This document shows positions 34,334 through 43,559 of a stretch of DNA of 64,000 bases, in pieces. Origin of the DNA: UBA9300 sp032260385. GTDB taxonomy: Bacteria > Bacteroidota > Bacteroidia > Bacteroidales > VadinHA17. Numbering within the stretch: position 1 is the stretch's first letter; every line of letters begins with the position of its first letter. A model generated the notes under the pieces. That model did not search any database. It was not told where the DNA came from and saw only the letters and a list, made by a program, of their open reading frames with translations. The DNA is taken from assembly GCA_032260385.1 (NCBI GenBank), contig JAVVEL010000010.1:1-64000 (forward strand). The letters run 5' to 3'. A program made the position numbers and the translations under genes.

Positions 34334-34341
34334 TATTTTTG
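34334..34341 (+). promoter_or_regulatory. -7 box (TATTTTTG) for the 34374 lipoprotein gene
   Basis: TATTTTTG, 32 bases before the GTG start at 34374. Confidence 0.5.
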
Positions 34342-34373
34342 CATCCAAGTAAAGAATATAATTCATTTTCCGG

Positions 34374-35060
34374 GTGAGATATACATTCATTTCCTTCTTC
34401 TTAATTTCAATAATACTTCCTGGACTGTCCGGCTGCAAAGAGTCTTCCCTGAAATCAATTCGGGAAGGAGAGATACATTATAAAATAACTTATCATGAAA
34501 GGAAGGCAATACTTCCTGATGAGCTCATGCCCAGCACTATGGTTGTTAAGTTCAAGGATGACAAAACAGTCATGGAAATAACTTCTCCCATCGGCAACAA
34601 TGGTGTTTATATTATTTCCAAGCCGGACAAAAACATGGTTCAGACCTTTATGAGGGTATTGAACATGAAATATTATTATGAAGGAACTGCCGATGAAATA
34701 CCTCCGGGCATAAACCCGATGGAAGGCATGGCTATTGAAAACACAAAACAGGTAGCCAGCATGCTTAATCTCAAATGCCGTAAAGCTATTGTCAGAATCC
34801 CGGAAATGGACCTGACCTACGATATCTGGTATACGGAAGAACTGGGGATTAAGAAACCTAATTCTTCCAACCCCTTCAGGGCTATAGACGGTGTACTGAT
34901 TAATTTCTTTTTCCTTATGGGTGATGCCCTCATTGAATTCGAGGCTGAAGGTATATACCAGCGACCGGTGCCGGACAAGGTTTTTGACAAGGAAGAAGAA
35001 TTCAGAAGGATTGACCGTAAGTCCATGGATAATCTTATAGCAAGCATGATGAGCCTTTGA
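34374..35060 (+). CDS. Hypothetical lipoprotein (DUF4412-like layout)
   Basis: A 228-residue lipoprotein with signal peptide and lipobox LSGC (Cys21); GTG is the best start. The mature part begins EGEIHYKITYHERKA and is beta-rich, with alternating strands such as MVVKFKDDKTVMEIT and YIISKPDKNMVQTF, resembling LolA-like or DUF4412-type exported Bacteroidota proteins. No catalytic residues or firm family. It precedes ftsK by about 120 bases. Confidence 0.6.
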   Translation: MRYTFISFFLISIILPGLSGCKESSLKSIREGEIHYKITYHERKAILPDELMPSTMVVKFKDDKTVMEITSPIGNNGVYIISKPDKNMVQTFMRVLNMKYYYEGTADEIPPGINPMEGMAIENTKQVASMLNLKCRKAIVRIPEMDLTYDIWYTEELGIKKPNSSNPFRAIDGVLINFFFLMGDALIEFEAEGIYQRPVPDKVFDKEEEFRRIDRKSMDNLIASMMSL

Positions 35061-35181
35061 CCCCCGGGATTATTTCATCTTCATCAGCATAATTTTTGCT
35101 ACCTTTATGGCACTAAAAACGGGAGCTGAATGTTTATACCTTATAAACTGTTTATTGTTTCTGTTATATTGATATTCAAGG

Positions 35182-37557
35182 ATGAAAAAGAAAGATAAGA
35201 AAAGCAGTAAATCAAGCAGGAAAGATAAAGCGGGGAAGAAAGGCGGATATTCCATATTCAAGGATGAGAGGGCAGGCTTTATTGCCGGTCTTATACTAAC
35301 AGGTTTTGCGGTATTTCTCTTCTTTGCCTTTATAGCTTACCTGTTCTGGTGGAAGGCTGATCAGAGTTTTGCCGGACCTGTAATTTCAGGAGCGGAGGAA
35401 CAGGTTAAAAACTGGTCGGGTAAGAGTGGTGCATGGTTTGCCGATGTTTTTATAAATAAGGGTTTTGGACTGGCAGCTTTCTTTATACCCGTAATTGTGG
35501 CAGCAATCGGCCTTAAGCTACTGCACATAAAAAGGGTCAGGGCCTTCAGGATCAGCAGGGACCTTGTACTTGGCACCATTATACTGTCTATAATACTTTC
35601 TTATGTTTTTGGTCATGCCAATGGTATGTTTGGCAGCGGCCCCGGAGGCGCTCATGGCTACTTTGTAAGCCAGTGGCTGAATGCCTTCATGGGCAAACTG
35701 GGTACCGGGATCTTATTGCTTGTAGTCTTCCTCTCATACCTTGTTCTTGTTTTCAACATAAGACCATCTCTTGCAGGTATAAAAAAACGCTTACCATGGT
35801 TGGCCAGGGAAGGTTTTAAACAGGCCGAAGCTGAAGTAACTGGTCCGGGATTTACAATAAACCGTTCCGATCAGGATGAATATATCACTGATAAGGATGG
35901 TGAGGAGCAGGATGAAGTGCCTGATGAAGAAACAGCCGGAGGTCCGATAATAAAAGAATTGCATCCGGGCGAGGACACCAACGGGGTCTCGATATCTATT
36001 ACAAAAGCGATGGCAGACGACCAGCTTACAGATGAAGAAATGGAAAGGCTTAAAGAGAGCTATGACCCCCGTCTTGACCTTTCATCTTTCAAAATGCCCC
36101 CCATCAGTTTGCTCGATGACCATAAATCAGAGACCAGGTTTGACGATTCCGAGATAATTGAGAAAAAGGAAACAATAGTCAAAACACTTCGTGATTATAA
36201 TATTGAGGTTAAACATATTTCAGCAACTGTAGGCCCAACAGTTACCTTATATGAAGTGGTGCCCGAACGGGGTGTCAGGACGGCTAAAATAAAATCGCTT
36301 GACAACGATATTGCTCTCAGCCTTTCAGCCTTCGGTATTCGTATTATTGCACCTATCCCCGGAAGAGGTACGGTGGGTATTGAAGTGCCCAATAAAAATC
36401 CTGAAACAGTCTCAATGAAGTCGCTTATTGCCACAAAAGCTTTTCAGGACAGCAAATTTGAACTGGCTATCGCCCTTGGTCGTACCATTACCAATGAACT
36501 TTTGATGCTGGACCTCCAGACCATGCCCCATCTCCTGGTAGCAGGGGCTACCGGGCAGGGTAAATCAGTCGGTCTCAATGTTATTATTGCCAGCCTGCTA
36601 TACCGTAAACATCCGGCAGAGATCAAGTTTATCATGGTCGATCCCAAAATGGTTGAATTAACATTATACAATAAAATTGAAAAACACTACCTGGCCAAAT
36701 TGCCCGCTACCGATGATCCGATTATCACCGAAACACAAAAGGTTGTATATACACTGAATTCACTCTGTATTGAAATGGATACCAGGTACAGGCTGCTTAG
36801 AAAAGCCAAGGTTAAGTCGAACAGGGAATATAATGAAGTATTTACTAAACGAAGGCTGAATCCGGAACATGGTCATAAATATATGCCCTACCTTATACTC
36901 GTAATAGATGAGTTTGCTGATCTCATAATGACGGCAGGGAAGGAGATTGAAGGCCCCATCCAGAGATTGTCTCAGCTGGCCAGAGCTGTTGGAATTCATC
37001 TTATTGTGGCCACCCAGCGTCCCTCAACCAATATTATTACCGGGACAATAAAAACCAATTTCCCGGCCAGGCTGGCTTTCAGGGTCTCATCCTCAATCGA
37101 TTCACGTACCATACTTGACAGCACCGGAGCTGAGAAGCTGGTTGGGAGGGGCGATATGCTTATTTATAACGGCACTGAACTGATAAGGGCACAGTGTGCC
37201 TTCATTGATACACCCGAACTCAACAGGCTTACTGAATACATTGCTTCGCAGCGCGGTTATACCGATGCTTACATTCTGCCTGAATATATAAGTGAGACTG
37301 ATGATAATTTCCAGGAAGTTGATCTCAGAAAGAGGGACAGTCTCTTTGATGAAGCAGCCCGCCTTGTGGTACAGACACAACAGGGTTCTACTTCCCTTAT
37401 CCAGAGAAAAATGTCACTGGGCTATAACAGAGCAGGAAGAATAGTCGACCAGCTGGAGGCAGCGGGCATACTGGGACCATACGAGGGGAGCAAGGCCCGG
37501 GAGGTGCTTATAAGCGATATGGCCAGTTTGGAACATATTTTGCAAGGATTAGATTAA
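35182..37557 (+). CDS. ftsK: DNA translocase FtsK
   Basis: Division-linked DNA pump that clears chromosome ends and activates XerCD at dif. The 791-residue protein has a very basic cytoplasmic N-terminus (KKKDKKSSKSSRKDKAGKK), four to five membrane segments to about residue 195, an acidic linker, and the motor domain with Walker A GATGQGKS near residue 455 and Walker B LILVIDEFADL near 573. The C-terminal gamma domain (TTSLIQ-like STSLIQRKMSLGYNRAGRIVDQL) binds KOPS DNA. lolA follows with 1-base spacing. Confidence 0.95.
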   Translation: MKKKDKKSSKSSRKDKAGKKGGYSIFKDERAGFIAGLILTGFAVFLFFAFIAYLFWWKADQSFAGPVISGAEEQVKNWSGKSGAWFADVFINKGFGLAAFFIPVIVAAIGLKLLHIKRVRAFRISRDLVLGTIILSIILSYVFGHANGMFGSGPGGAHGYFVSQWLNAFMGKLGTGILLLVVFLSYLVLVFNIRPSLAGIKKRLPWLAREGFKQAEAEVTGPGFTINRSDQDEYITDKDGEEQDEVPDEETAGGPIIKELHPGEDTNGVSISITKAMADDQLTDEEMERLKESYDPRLDLSSFKMPPISLLDDHKSETRFDDSEIIEKKETIVKTLRDYNIEVKHISATVGPTVTLYEVVPERGVRTAKIKSLDNDIALSLSAFGIRIIAPIPGRGTVGIEVPNKNPETVSMKSLIATKAFQDSKFELAIALGRTITNELLMLDLQTMPHLLVAGATGQGKSVGLNVIIASLLYRKHPAEIKFIMVDPKMVELTLYNKIEKHYLAKLPATDDPIITETQKVVYTLNSLCIEMDTRYRLLRKAKVKSNREYNEVFTKRRLNPEHGHKYMPYLILVIDEFADLIMTAGKEIEGPIQRLSQLARAVGIHLIVATQRPSTNIITGTIKTNFPARLAFRVSSSIDSRTILDSTGAEKLVGRGDMLIYNGTELIRAQCAFIDTPELNRLTEYIASQRGYTDAYILPEYISETDDNFQEVDLRKRDSLFDEAARLVVQTQQGSTSLIQRKMSLGYNRAGRIVDQLEAAGILGPYEGSKAREVLISDMASLEHILQGLD

Positions 37558-37558
37558 A

Positions 37559-38197
37559 ATGATGATGAAAAGCATTATTACCATAATACTGTTGTTTGCC
37601 GGATTTTCACTCAGTGCCCAGATTGATCCTGTGGCAAAAGGCATACTTGACAAATTCTCCAATGCAGCACTATCATCTCCTTCTGTGGAAATGAAATTCA
37701 CACTCCGGATAGAGGATAAGATCGAAGGCACAGAACAGGTGTCTGACGGACATGTCGTCTTTAGGGAAAACATGTATATGCTACAGTTGCCTGAAAATAT
37801 AATCTGGTATGACGGGTCATCAATGTGGACACTTTCACCTGAAGTGAATGAAGTAACTGTGACACTGCCTGACCCCGGAGAGGATATTTTTATTACATCG
37901 CCTTCAAGTCTTTTCGATATGTATAAGGGTGATTTTAAATACAGGATGCTTGAAGAGTTGCCCGAAGGAAGCCTGATTGATCTTTATCCCGGGGATCCTT
38001 CCACCACGGATTTCAGTATAATACGACTGCTGATAGATAAACAAAACAGGCTGGTATCGGCAGAATACAGGAGGAAGGATGGTATTGATATTTTTATTGA
38101 TGTTCTTGATTACAATCTCGGCAAATCATATCCTGACAGTTTTTTTAGCTTTGACCCTTCTGCATACCCCGGTGTCGATATAATTGATATGAGATAA
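37559..38197 (+). CDS. lolA: LolA-like outer membrane lipoprotein carrier
   Basis: A 212-residue periplasmic protein with a signal peptide of about 21 residues ending SLSAQ. The half-barrel pattern is visible in SSPSVEMKFTLRIEDK, GHVVFRENMYMLQLPENIIWYDGSSMW and SEVNEV-like strands. It would carry lipoproteins from LolCDE to the outer membrane. ATG follows the ftsK stop by one base; the ftsK-lolA pair is conserved in Bacteroidota. It ends one base before the convergent HD protein. Confidence 0.87.
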   Translation: MMMKSIITIILLFAGFSLSAQIDPVAKGILDKFSNAALSSPSVEMKFTLRIEDKIEGTEQVSDGHVVFRENMYMLQLPENIIWYDGSSMWTLSPEVNEVTVTLPDPGEDIFITSPSSLFDMYKGDFKYRMLEELPEGSLIDLYPGDPSTTDFSIIRLLIDKQNRLVSAEYRRKDGIDIFIDVLDYNLGKSYPDSFFSFDPSAYPGVDIIDMR

Positions 38198-40309
38198 TCA
38201 TTCCTTCTCTTTCTCGGGATAAGCAATCCTGGCATGATAAATTGTATTGAGCCTGCTTACAAAGGAATCTTTTATCAGTGATATATCCCTGAATGTGATT
38301 GGTGCCAGGGTAAACTGCCCTTCTTCCATCTGGTTATCAATAATACTGTTTACGAGATTTCTTATTTTATCTTCACTGTATTCTTTAAGGCTCCTGGATG
38401 ATGCCTCAACAGCATCAGCCATCATCAGAATGGCCTGTTCTTTGGTAAAAGGTTTGGGACCGGGGTAAGTAAATTCACTCAGGTCAATATCGCGGTTTGG
38501 ATACTTACTCTTGTACTCCCTGTAAAAATAGTAGGCCCTGGTTGTGCCCTGGTGAGTCCTTATAAAATCAATAATCTGTTGTGGGAGATTGAATTTTTTT
38601 GCCAGGTCAAGTCCCTTTTTAATATGACCGATAATAATTTCTGCACTTTTCTCAGGTTCCAGTTTATCGTGAGGATTAAACTGCTCTGCCTGGTTTTCAG
38701 TAAAATATTCGGAGCCTGTAACTTTACCAATATCATGGTAGAGGGCTCCTGCCCTGACAAGCAGTGGATTGGCCCCCACGATCCTGGCAGCTTCCTCTGC
38801 AAGATTTGCCACCTGCATGGAATGTTGAAAGGACCCGGGTGCTTCTTGTGCCAGCTGTCTCAGCAATGGCTGGTTGGTGTCGCACAACTCAAAGAGGGTT
38901 GCTTCAGACAGAAAACCAAAGGTTTTTTCAAAAATATATATAAGAGGGTAGCTTAACAGCAGGAGAACTGAATTGCCTGCAAACCATGCGTAATTTGACC
39001 AGTCAATCTCTTTTACATCACCTTCCTGTATAATACCTATACCAAAATATACAAGCGAAAAAGTGAGAAATACCATTGAGGCGGAGAAGAAAAGTTTTCC
39101 CCTCCTGTATGTATTTGTTAAAGTGAATATGACCACCACGGCTCCAAGGAAATTCAGAAATATAAATTCAAATGAATTAGGTACAATAAAACCGGTTATC
39201 ATCAGGGTAACCATCAGTATGAACAATGCCAGGCGGGGATCATAAAAGGTCCTGATAATAATTGGTATCAGGGCAAAGGGTATCAGGTAAACGCTTATTC
39301 CCGGCAGCATAATCACAATCCTGGCCAGGGCTACAAACACAAGCAGGAGAATAAGTATGAAGAGAGTTTTCATGAATGAATCAAGAACCTCCCTCCTGAA
39401 ATGGTAAAGAAAGAGGAAAAGTATAAGAAAACATGCACTCACAATTAAAATTTGACCAAGGAAAAATAACCATGAATCATAAACACCTATCCTCTCACCG
39501 TATTCCTGCCTGAACGATTCCAGTACCCTGTAGCGGTAGTTGTTAACAAGTTCACCCTTTGATATGATGAGCTCCCCTTCCTGTATCATGCCCCTGGTAA
39601 GACTGATATCCTTTAAAATATTATTTCTTTCAGCATTTGACCTGGTCTCATTATAACTGATATTCGGCTGAATAAAATCGCCAAGACCCAGGCCACTTAA
39701 GAAGCCAAAAACGTTCAGGTTGACATTAACGGATATTTCATTCTGTAATTCAAGGCGTTTGTTCCTTACAAACTCGTATGCTTCCTTATGTGTAAAGAGG
39801 TCATTCAGGCGTGTCTTTTCAGCAACATTGCCTTTGACAAGCATTATGCTTCTATCCTGGCTCTGCAGACTTTCAGTGAGTTCGTTGCGCTCATATATCC
39901 CGGTTTCGTAAACCTCGTCAATGATTGATGCCAGTTCCATGCGAATCATTTCATAATCGGATGCCGATAACTCATTCTCGGTGCCTGCATTACTGAGTCG
40001 TATTTCATTGAAATATGAATTGAAATTGCCTAGCTGGTATTTGACAAGTGATGTATCATAATCAAAATAAGGAATGAAAGATACAAGGGCGCTATCCCTT
40101 TCCCTGCTTAACTCAGTCTCGGTTTTGTAAACGGGGAAATCCATCGGTGCAATAAGTACGTCATGCATCCAGGGCCTGCCTTTCTGGTATTCATACCTGA
40201 ATTTACCCTCACGGGGCAATAAATAAGTTACAATAGCAATAGAAAGCCCGAATAAGATACCCAGGTAAATATTTTTTTTCGATTTTGACCACCAATCTTT
40301 AAAAGACAT
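38198..40309 (-). CDS. 7TM-HD phosphodiesterase (PgpH-like)
   Basis: A 703-residue membrane protein. One N-terminal helix (residues about 13-31), a large extracytoplasmic 7TMR-HDED domain to about residue 280, seven transmembrane segments (about 285-475), then a cytoplasmic HD domain with HSMQVANLAEEAA and the metal motif YHDIGK near residue 525, plus TYPGPKPFTKEQAILMMADAVE. PgpH-type enzymes hydrolyse cyclic di-AMP to pApA. Combined with the YbbR protein this hints at c-di-AMP signalling. The -7 box is at 40352-40359. Confidence 0.88.
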   Translation of the reverse strand: MSFKDWWSKSKKNIYLGILFGLSIAIVTYLLPREGKFRYEYQKGRPWMHDVLIAPMDFPVYKTETELSRERDSALVSFIPYFDYDTSLVKYQLGNFNSYFNEIRLSNAGTENELSASDYEMIRMELASIIDEVYETGIYERNELTESLQSQDRSIMLVKGNVAEKTRLNDLFTHKEAYEFVRNKRLELQNEISVNVNLNVFGFLSGLGLGDFIQPNISYNETRSNAERNNILKDISLTRGMIQEGELIISKGELVNNYRYRVLESFRQEYGERIGVYDSWLFFLGQILIVSACFLILFLFLYHFRREVLDSFMKTLFILILLLVFVALARIVIMLPGISVYLIPFALIPIIIRTFYDPRLALFILMVTLMITGFIVPNSFEFIFLNFLGAVVVIFTLTNTYRRGKLFFSASMVFLTFSLVYFGIGIIQEGDVKEIDWSNYAWFAGNSVLLLLSYPLIYIFEKTFGFLSEATLFELCDTNQPLLRQLAQEAPGSFQHSMQVANLAEEAARIVGANPLLVRAGALYHDIGKVTGSEYFTENQAEQFNPHDKLEPEKSAEIIIGHIKKGLDLAKKFNLPQQIIDFIRTHQGTTRAYYFYREYKSKYPNRDIDLSEFTYPGPKPFTKEQAILMMADAVEASSRSLKEYSEDKIRNLVNSIIDNQMEEGQFTLAPITFRDISLIKDSFVSRLNTIYHARIAYPEKEKE

Positions 40310-40351
40310 TTTTCTTTATATAAACAATTAACTGATCCTCAATATTAATTG

Positions 40352-40359
40352 CAAAAGTA
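40352..40359 (-). promoter_or_regulatory. -7 box (TACTTTTG) for the 7TM-HD gene
   Basis: TACTTTTG on the minus strand, 42 bases upstream of the ATG at 40309. Confidence 0.5.
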
Positions 40360-40435
40360 AGTTAATTTTCCAGAAAAACACACCGGCTTAGGGCGGGACA
40401 CTGCTTTTTAAGGGGCCGGCTGCCGTAATTTGCAT

Positions 40436-40463
40436 GGCTGCCTGACATGCCTGGCGGTCAGCC
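40436..40463. repeat. GC-rich hairpin in the divergent spacer
   Basis: GGC..TGAC (40436-40446, with a four-base bulge) pairs with GTCAGCC (40457-40463); outer CCGTA/TACGG arms extend it. The region 40381-40480 is notably more GC-rich than the surrounding spacers. It resembles a REP-type element but is not the same sequence as the 588 and 4566 copies. Confidence 0.4.
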
Positions 40464-40530
40464 GGGATACGGACATACTGTTATTAAATATAAAATGCTT
40501 AAAGGGAAATGATTATCTTGGATTGATCAA

Positions 40531-43476
40531 ATGAAATTAATACATGCAAGCATGAAAAAACTTACAGTAATACTATTTACTCTCTCTCTGACAGTGTTTT
40601 TAGCTGCCCAGGATTTCTCTCCGGGGTCTGATTTCACCGATATGCAATACAGGATGGTTGGTCCCTACCGGGGAGGAAGAGTTACTGCTGTCGCAGGAAT
40701 TGAATCACAGCCTTCTGTATTTTACATGGGTGCTACAGGCGGAGGTGTCTGGAAAACCATAAATTACGGTATAAGCTGGGAAAATGTGTCGGACGGATTT
40801 TTTGAAACAGGTTCTATTGGGGCTATAAGTGTATCCCCCTCTGATCCTGATGTGGTATATGTTGCTACGGGGTCAGATGGAATTAGGAGTAATGTTATTA
40901 TAGGGAAGGGGATCTACCGTTCCGGCGATGCCGGTAAAACATGGAAATTTACAGGTCTGGGAAAGGCCGGCCAGATAGGCGCAGTTGTAATAAATCCCGA
41001 AAATCCGGATATATGTTATGTTGCCGCTATCGGGAACCCCTTCGGTCCTAATCGGGACAGAGGGGTGTTTAAAACAAGCGATGGGGGACAAACATGGGAG
41101 CATCTACTCTATATTTCTGATAAAACAGGTATATGTGACCTGGAAATGCACCCGGAAAACCCGGATATATTATATGCTTCGGCCTGGACAGTGGACAGGA
41201 AACCATGGACTATTCTTTCCGGATCGACAGAAGGAGGGATTTACCGTACATCAAATGCAGGTAAAACATGGGAAAAGCTGGAAAAGGACCTTCCCGGGGG
41301 TATTGTCGGTAAAAGCGACCTTGCCGTTTGTGAGGCTGAGCCTGATAATCTCTATATACTTATGGAGGCAGACAATGACCAGGGCGGGGTGTATTTTTCC
41401 GGTAACAGGGGAGAAAGCTTCGAACTGCTGAGCAAAGAAGCCTACCTCCTGGACCGTCCATTTTATTATACCAATATTGATGTGGATCCAACTGATCCTG
41501 ACATTATTTATGTTAACTCAACAGGCTTTTATAAATCTTTAGACAGGGGTAGGTCATGGAGCAGGAAACAGACTCCGCATGGAGATAATCATGATATGTG
41601 GATAAATCCTTCCAATCCTGATATATTTATTCAGTCGAATGACGGTGGCGCCAATGTGACCCTTGATGGAGGTGCTTCATGGTCTGCACAGGATAATCAG
41701 CCCACGGCTGAACTTTACCAGGTAAATGTTGATGATCAGTTCTCCTACTGGCTCTATGCCGGACAGCAGGATAACAGCACGGTCGCTCTGCCCGGTAAGG
41801 CTGCCTGGTTAAACAGGGATAATTATTTAATGGCCGTCGGAGGTTGCGAAACCGGGCCCGCGGTTCCAAAACCCGGGAATCACAATATAGTTTATGCTAA
41901 CTGTAAAGGCCGCTTTGGTGTTTATAATAAAGAAACCGGGCAGGAAAAACAATATTATGTGGGAGCGGCTAATATGTACGGGCATAATCCGGCCGACCTT
42001 AAATACAGATTCCAGAGGGTATCGCCAATAATGGTGTCGCCACATGATCCGGACCTGGTCTATCATTGTTCTCAATATGTGCATGTCACCCGCGATGATG
42101 GCGTGACGTGGGAGACCATATCACCTGATCTTACAGCCTTTGAACTGGACAAACAGGTGATATCGGGCTCACCATTAACCAGGGACATAACAGGTGAAGA
42201 GTTTTACAGTACTCTTTATGCAATAGCCGAATCACCTCTCGAAAAAGGTGTGCTATGGACAGGAGCTAACGATGGCCCGGTTCATGTTACAAGAGACGGA
42301 GGCCTGAACTGGAAAAATGTTACTCCACCTGATCTCCCTCCCGGAGGAAGAGTGCAGACGATAGAAGCTTCACCTCATAATCCAGCCAAAGCTTATATCG
42401 CAGTATACAGGTACCTTCTAAATGACTGGAAACCATATATATACCATACCGATAATTATGGTGAAACATGGACCCTCCTGACAGACGGGTCGAATGGTAT
42501 TCCGCCGGATTGTCCTGCAAGGGTTATCAGGGAAGATCCTGACCGCGAGGGATTGTTGTATGCGGGTACCGAACATGGTATTATGATTTCTTTTGATGAC
42601 GGGATAGGCTGGTATAGCTTGCAGCAAAACCTGCCCGATGTTCCTGTAACCGATATAAAGATTTACAGGAAGGACCTTATTCTCTCAACTATGGGACGCT
42701 CATTCTGGATAATGGACAATATAAGCCCTCTTCATGAACTTGATCCTTCCACAATAAATGAGAATGTTTTATTTTTCAAGACCCAGGATGCTTTCCGGTC
42801 ACCTGAAAGGAGAGGGGTGTATTTTGATTTTTATCTTCCTTCGGATGTGACCTCAGCTATTATAGAAGTCAGGAATAATGATGGTCAGATTGTAAAAACA
42901 ATCACTGAAGATACTTCGTCGGGCTTTCACCGGCACGTATGGGATTTAAGGGCTGATGTTGACCTTCATCCGGGTTCCCTAACACGACGGTTCAGTGGCC
43001 CCAAAGTAATTCCTGCCAGATACAGTGCAGTTCTTATTGTTAATGATGAAAAATTCAGTACCGGTTTTGATGTGCTTCCCGATCCAAGGCTTATAGAAGA
43101 AGGAATGACCTTTTCGGATTATAAGGAGCAATTTGACCTTTGTATAAGGGTGGTGGATCTGTTCAGTGCAACATCTGCCCTGATAGCCGATATAATTAAT
43201 ATTCTTGAGCCCGGTGATAATAAGAGTGTTAGCGGGGGGAACAGCGGAAGGAAGGAAAGATTGAAGCGGGAAAAACTGCTTATAATTAAGGAACAGCTTG
43301 TTACGGAAGACGATGTCAGATACCCACAGCCCATGTTGTCTGACCAGGTAATGTATCTCTATTCAATGATAGGCCGTTCGGATCAGAAACCCGGCAAAGA
43401 TGCCTATGAAAGGTATGAAGAACTATTGGCTCTGTTTGAATCACTAAAGAATCAATATGAGAAGATAATGGATTAA
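40531..43476 (+). CDS. Large exported VPS10/BNR-repeat beta-propeller protein
   Basis: A 981-residue protein with a signal peptide (start ATG 40531, or 40552 which gives a cleaner MKKLTVILFTLSLTVFLAAQ-type signal). It carries many Asp-box/BNR repeats such as SDGGQTW, SNAGKTWEKL, DRGRSW, DDGVTWETI and DNYGETW, forming one or two beta-propellers, as in VPS10/sortilin-like and xyloglucanase GH74-like proteins. A C-terminal region from about 780 adopts a beta domain then helices. Bacteroidota often have several such proteins; ligand unknown. No GH74 catalytic Asp pair could be confirmed by eye. Confidence 0.82.
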   Translation: MKLIHASMKKLTVILFTLSLTVFLAAQDFSPGSDFTDMQYRMVGPYRGGRVTAVAGIESQPSVFYMGATGGGVWKTINYGISWENVSDGFFETGSIGAISVSPSDPDVVYVATGSDGIRSNVIIGKGIYRSGDAGKTWKFTGLGKAGQIGAVVINPENPDICYVAAIGNPFGPNRDRGVFKTSDGGQTWEHLLYISDKTGICDLEMHPENPDILYASAWTVDRKPWTILSGSTEGGIYRTSNAGKTWEKLEKDLPGGIVGKSDLAVCEAEPDNLYILMEADNDQGGVYFSGNRGESFELLSKEAYLLDRPFYYTNIDVDPTDPDIIYVNSTGFYKSLDRGRSWSRKQTPHGDNHDMWINPSNPDIFIQSNDGGANVTLDGGASWSAQDNQPTAELYQVNVDDQFSYWLYAGQQDNSTVALPGKAAWLNRDNYLMAVGGCETGPAVPKPGNHNIVYANCKGRFGVYNKETGQEKQYYVGAANMYGHNPADLKYRFQRVSPIMVSPHDPDLVYHCSQYVHVTRDDGVTWETISPDLTAFELDKQVISGSPLTRDITGEEFYSTLYAIAESPLEKGVLWTGANDGPVHVTRDGGLNWKNVTPPDLPPGGRVQTIEASPHNPAKAYIAVYRYLLNDWKPYIYHTDNYGETWTLLTDGSNGIPPDCPARVIREDPDREGLLYAGTEHGIMISFDDGIGWYSLQQNLPDVPVTDIKIYRKDLILSTMGRSFWIMDNISPLHELDPSTINENVLFFKTQDAFRSPERRGVYFDFYLPSDVTSAIIEVRNNDGQIVKTITEDTSSGFHRHVWDLRADVDLHPGSLTRRFSGPKVIPARYSAVLIVNDEKFSTGFDVLPDPRLIEEGMTFSDYKEQFDLCIRVVDLFSATSALIADIINILEPGDNKSVSGGNSGRKERLKREKLLIIKEQLVTEDDVRYPQPMLSDQVMYLYSMIGRSDQKPGKDAYERYEELLALFESLKNQYEKIMD

Positions 43477-43491
43477 TTGGTTTCTTTTTTA

Positions 43492-43499
43492 TATTTTTG
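43492..43499 (+). promoter_or_regulatory. -7 box (TATTTTTG) for the SUMF1-domain gene
   Basis: TATTTTTG, 60 bases before ATG 43560. A TTGG at 43477-43480 is too close (12 bases) to be an ideal -33 element. Confidence 0.45.
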
Positions 43500-43559
43500 T
43501 TAGAGTTATGTAATATATTAGCACTGACCTTAACCTAATAAACTTATAAACTAACTGAA

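Noticed and set aside
40531..43476. GH74 xyloglucanase
   Set aside because: The Asp-box repeats are shared by many propellers and the catalytic pair could not be found by eye.
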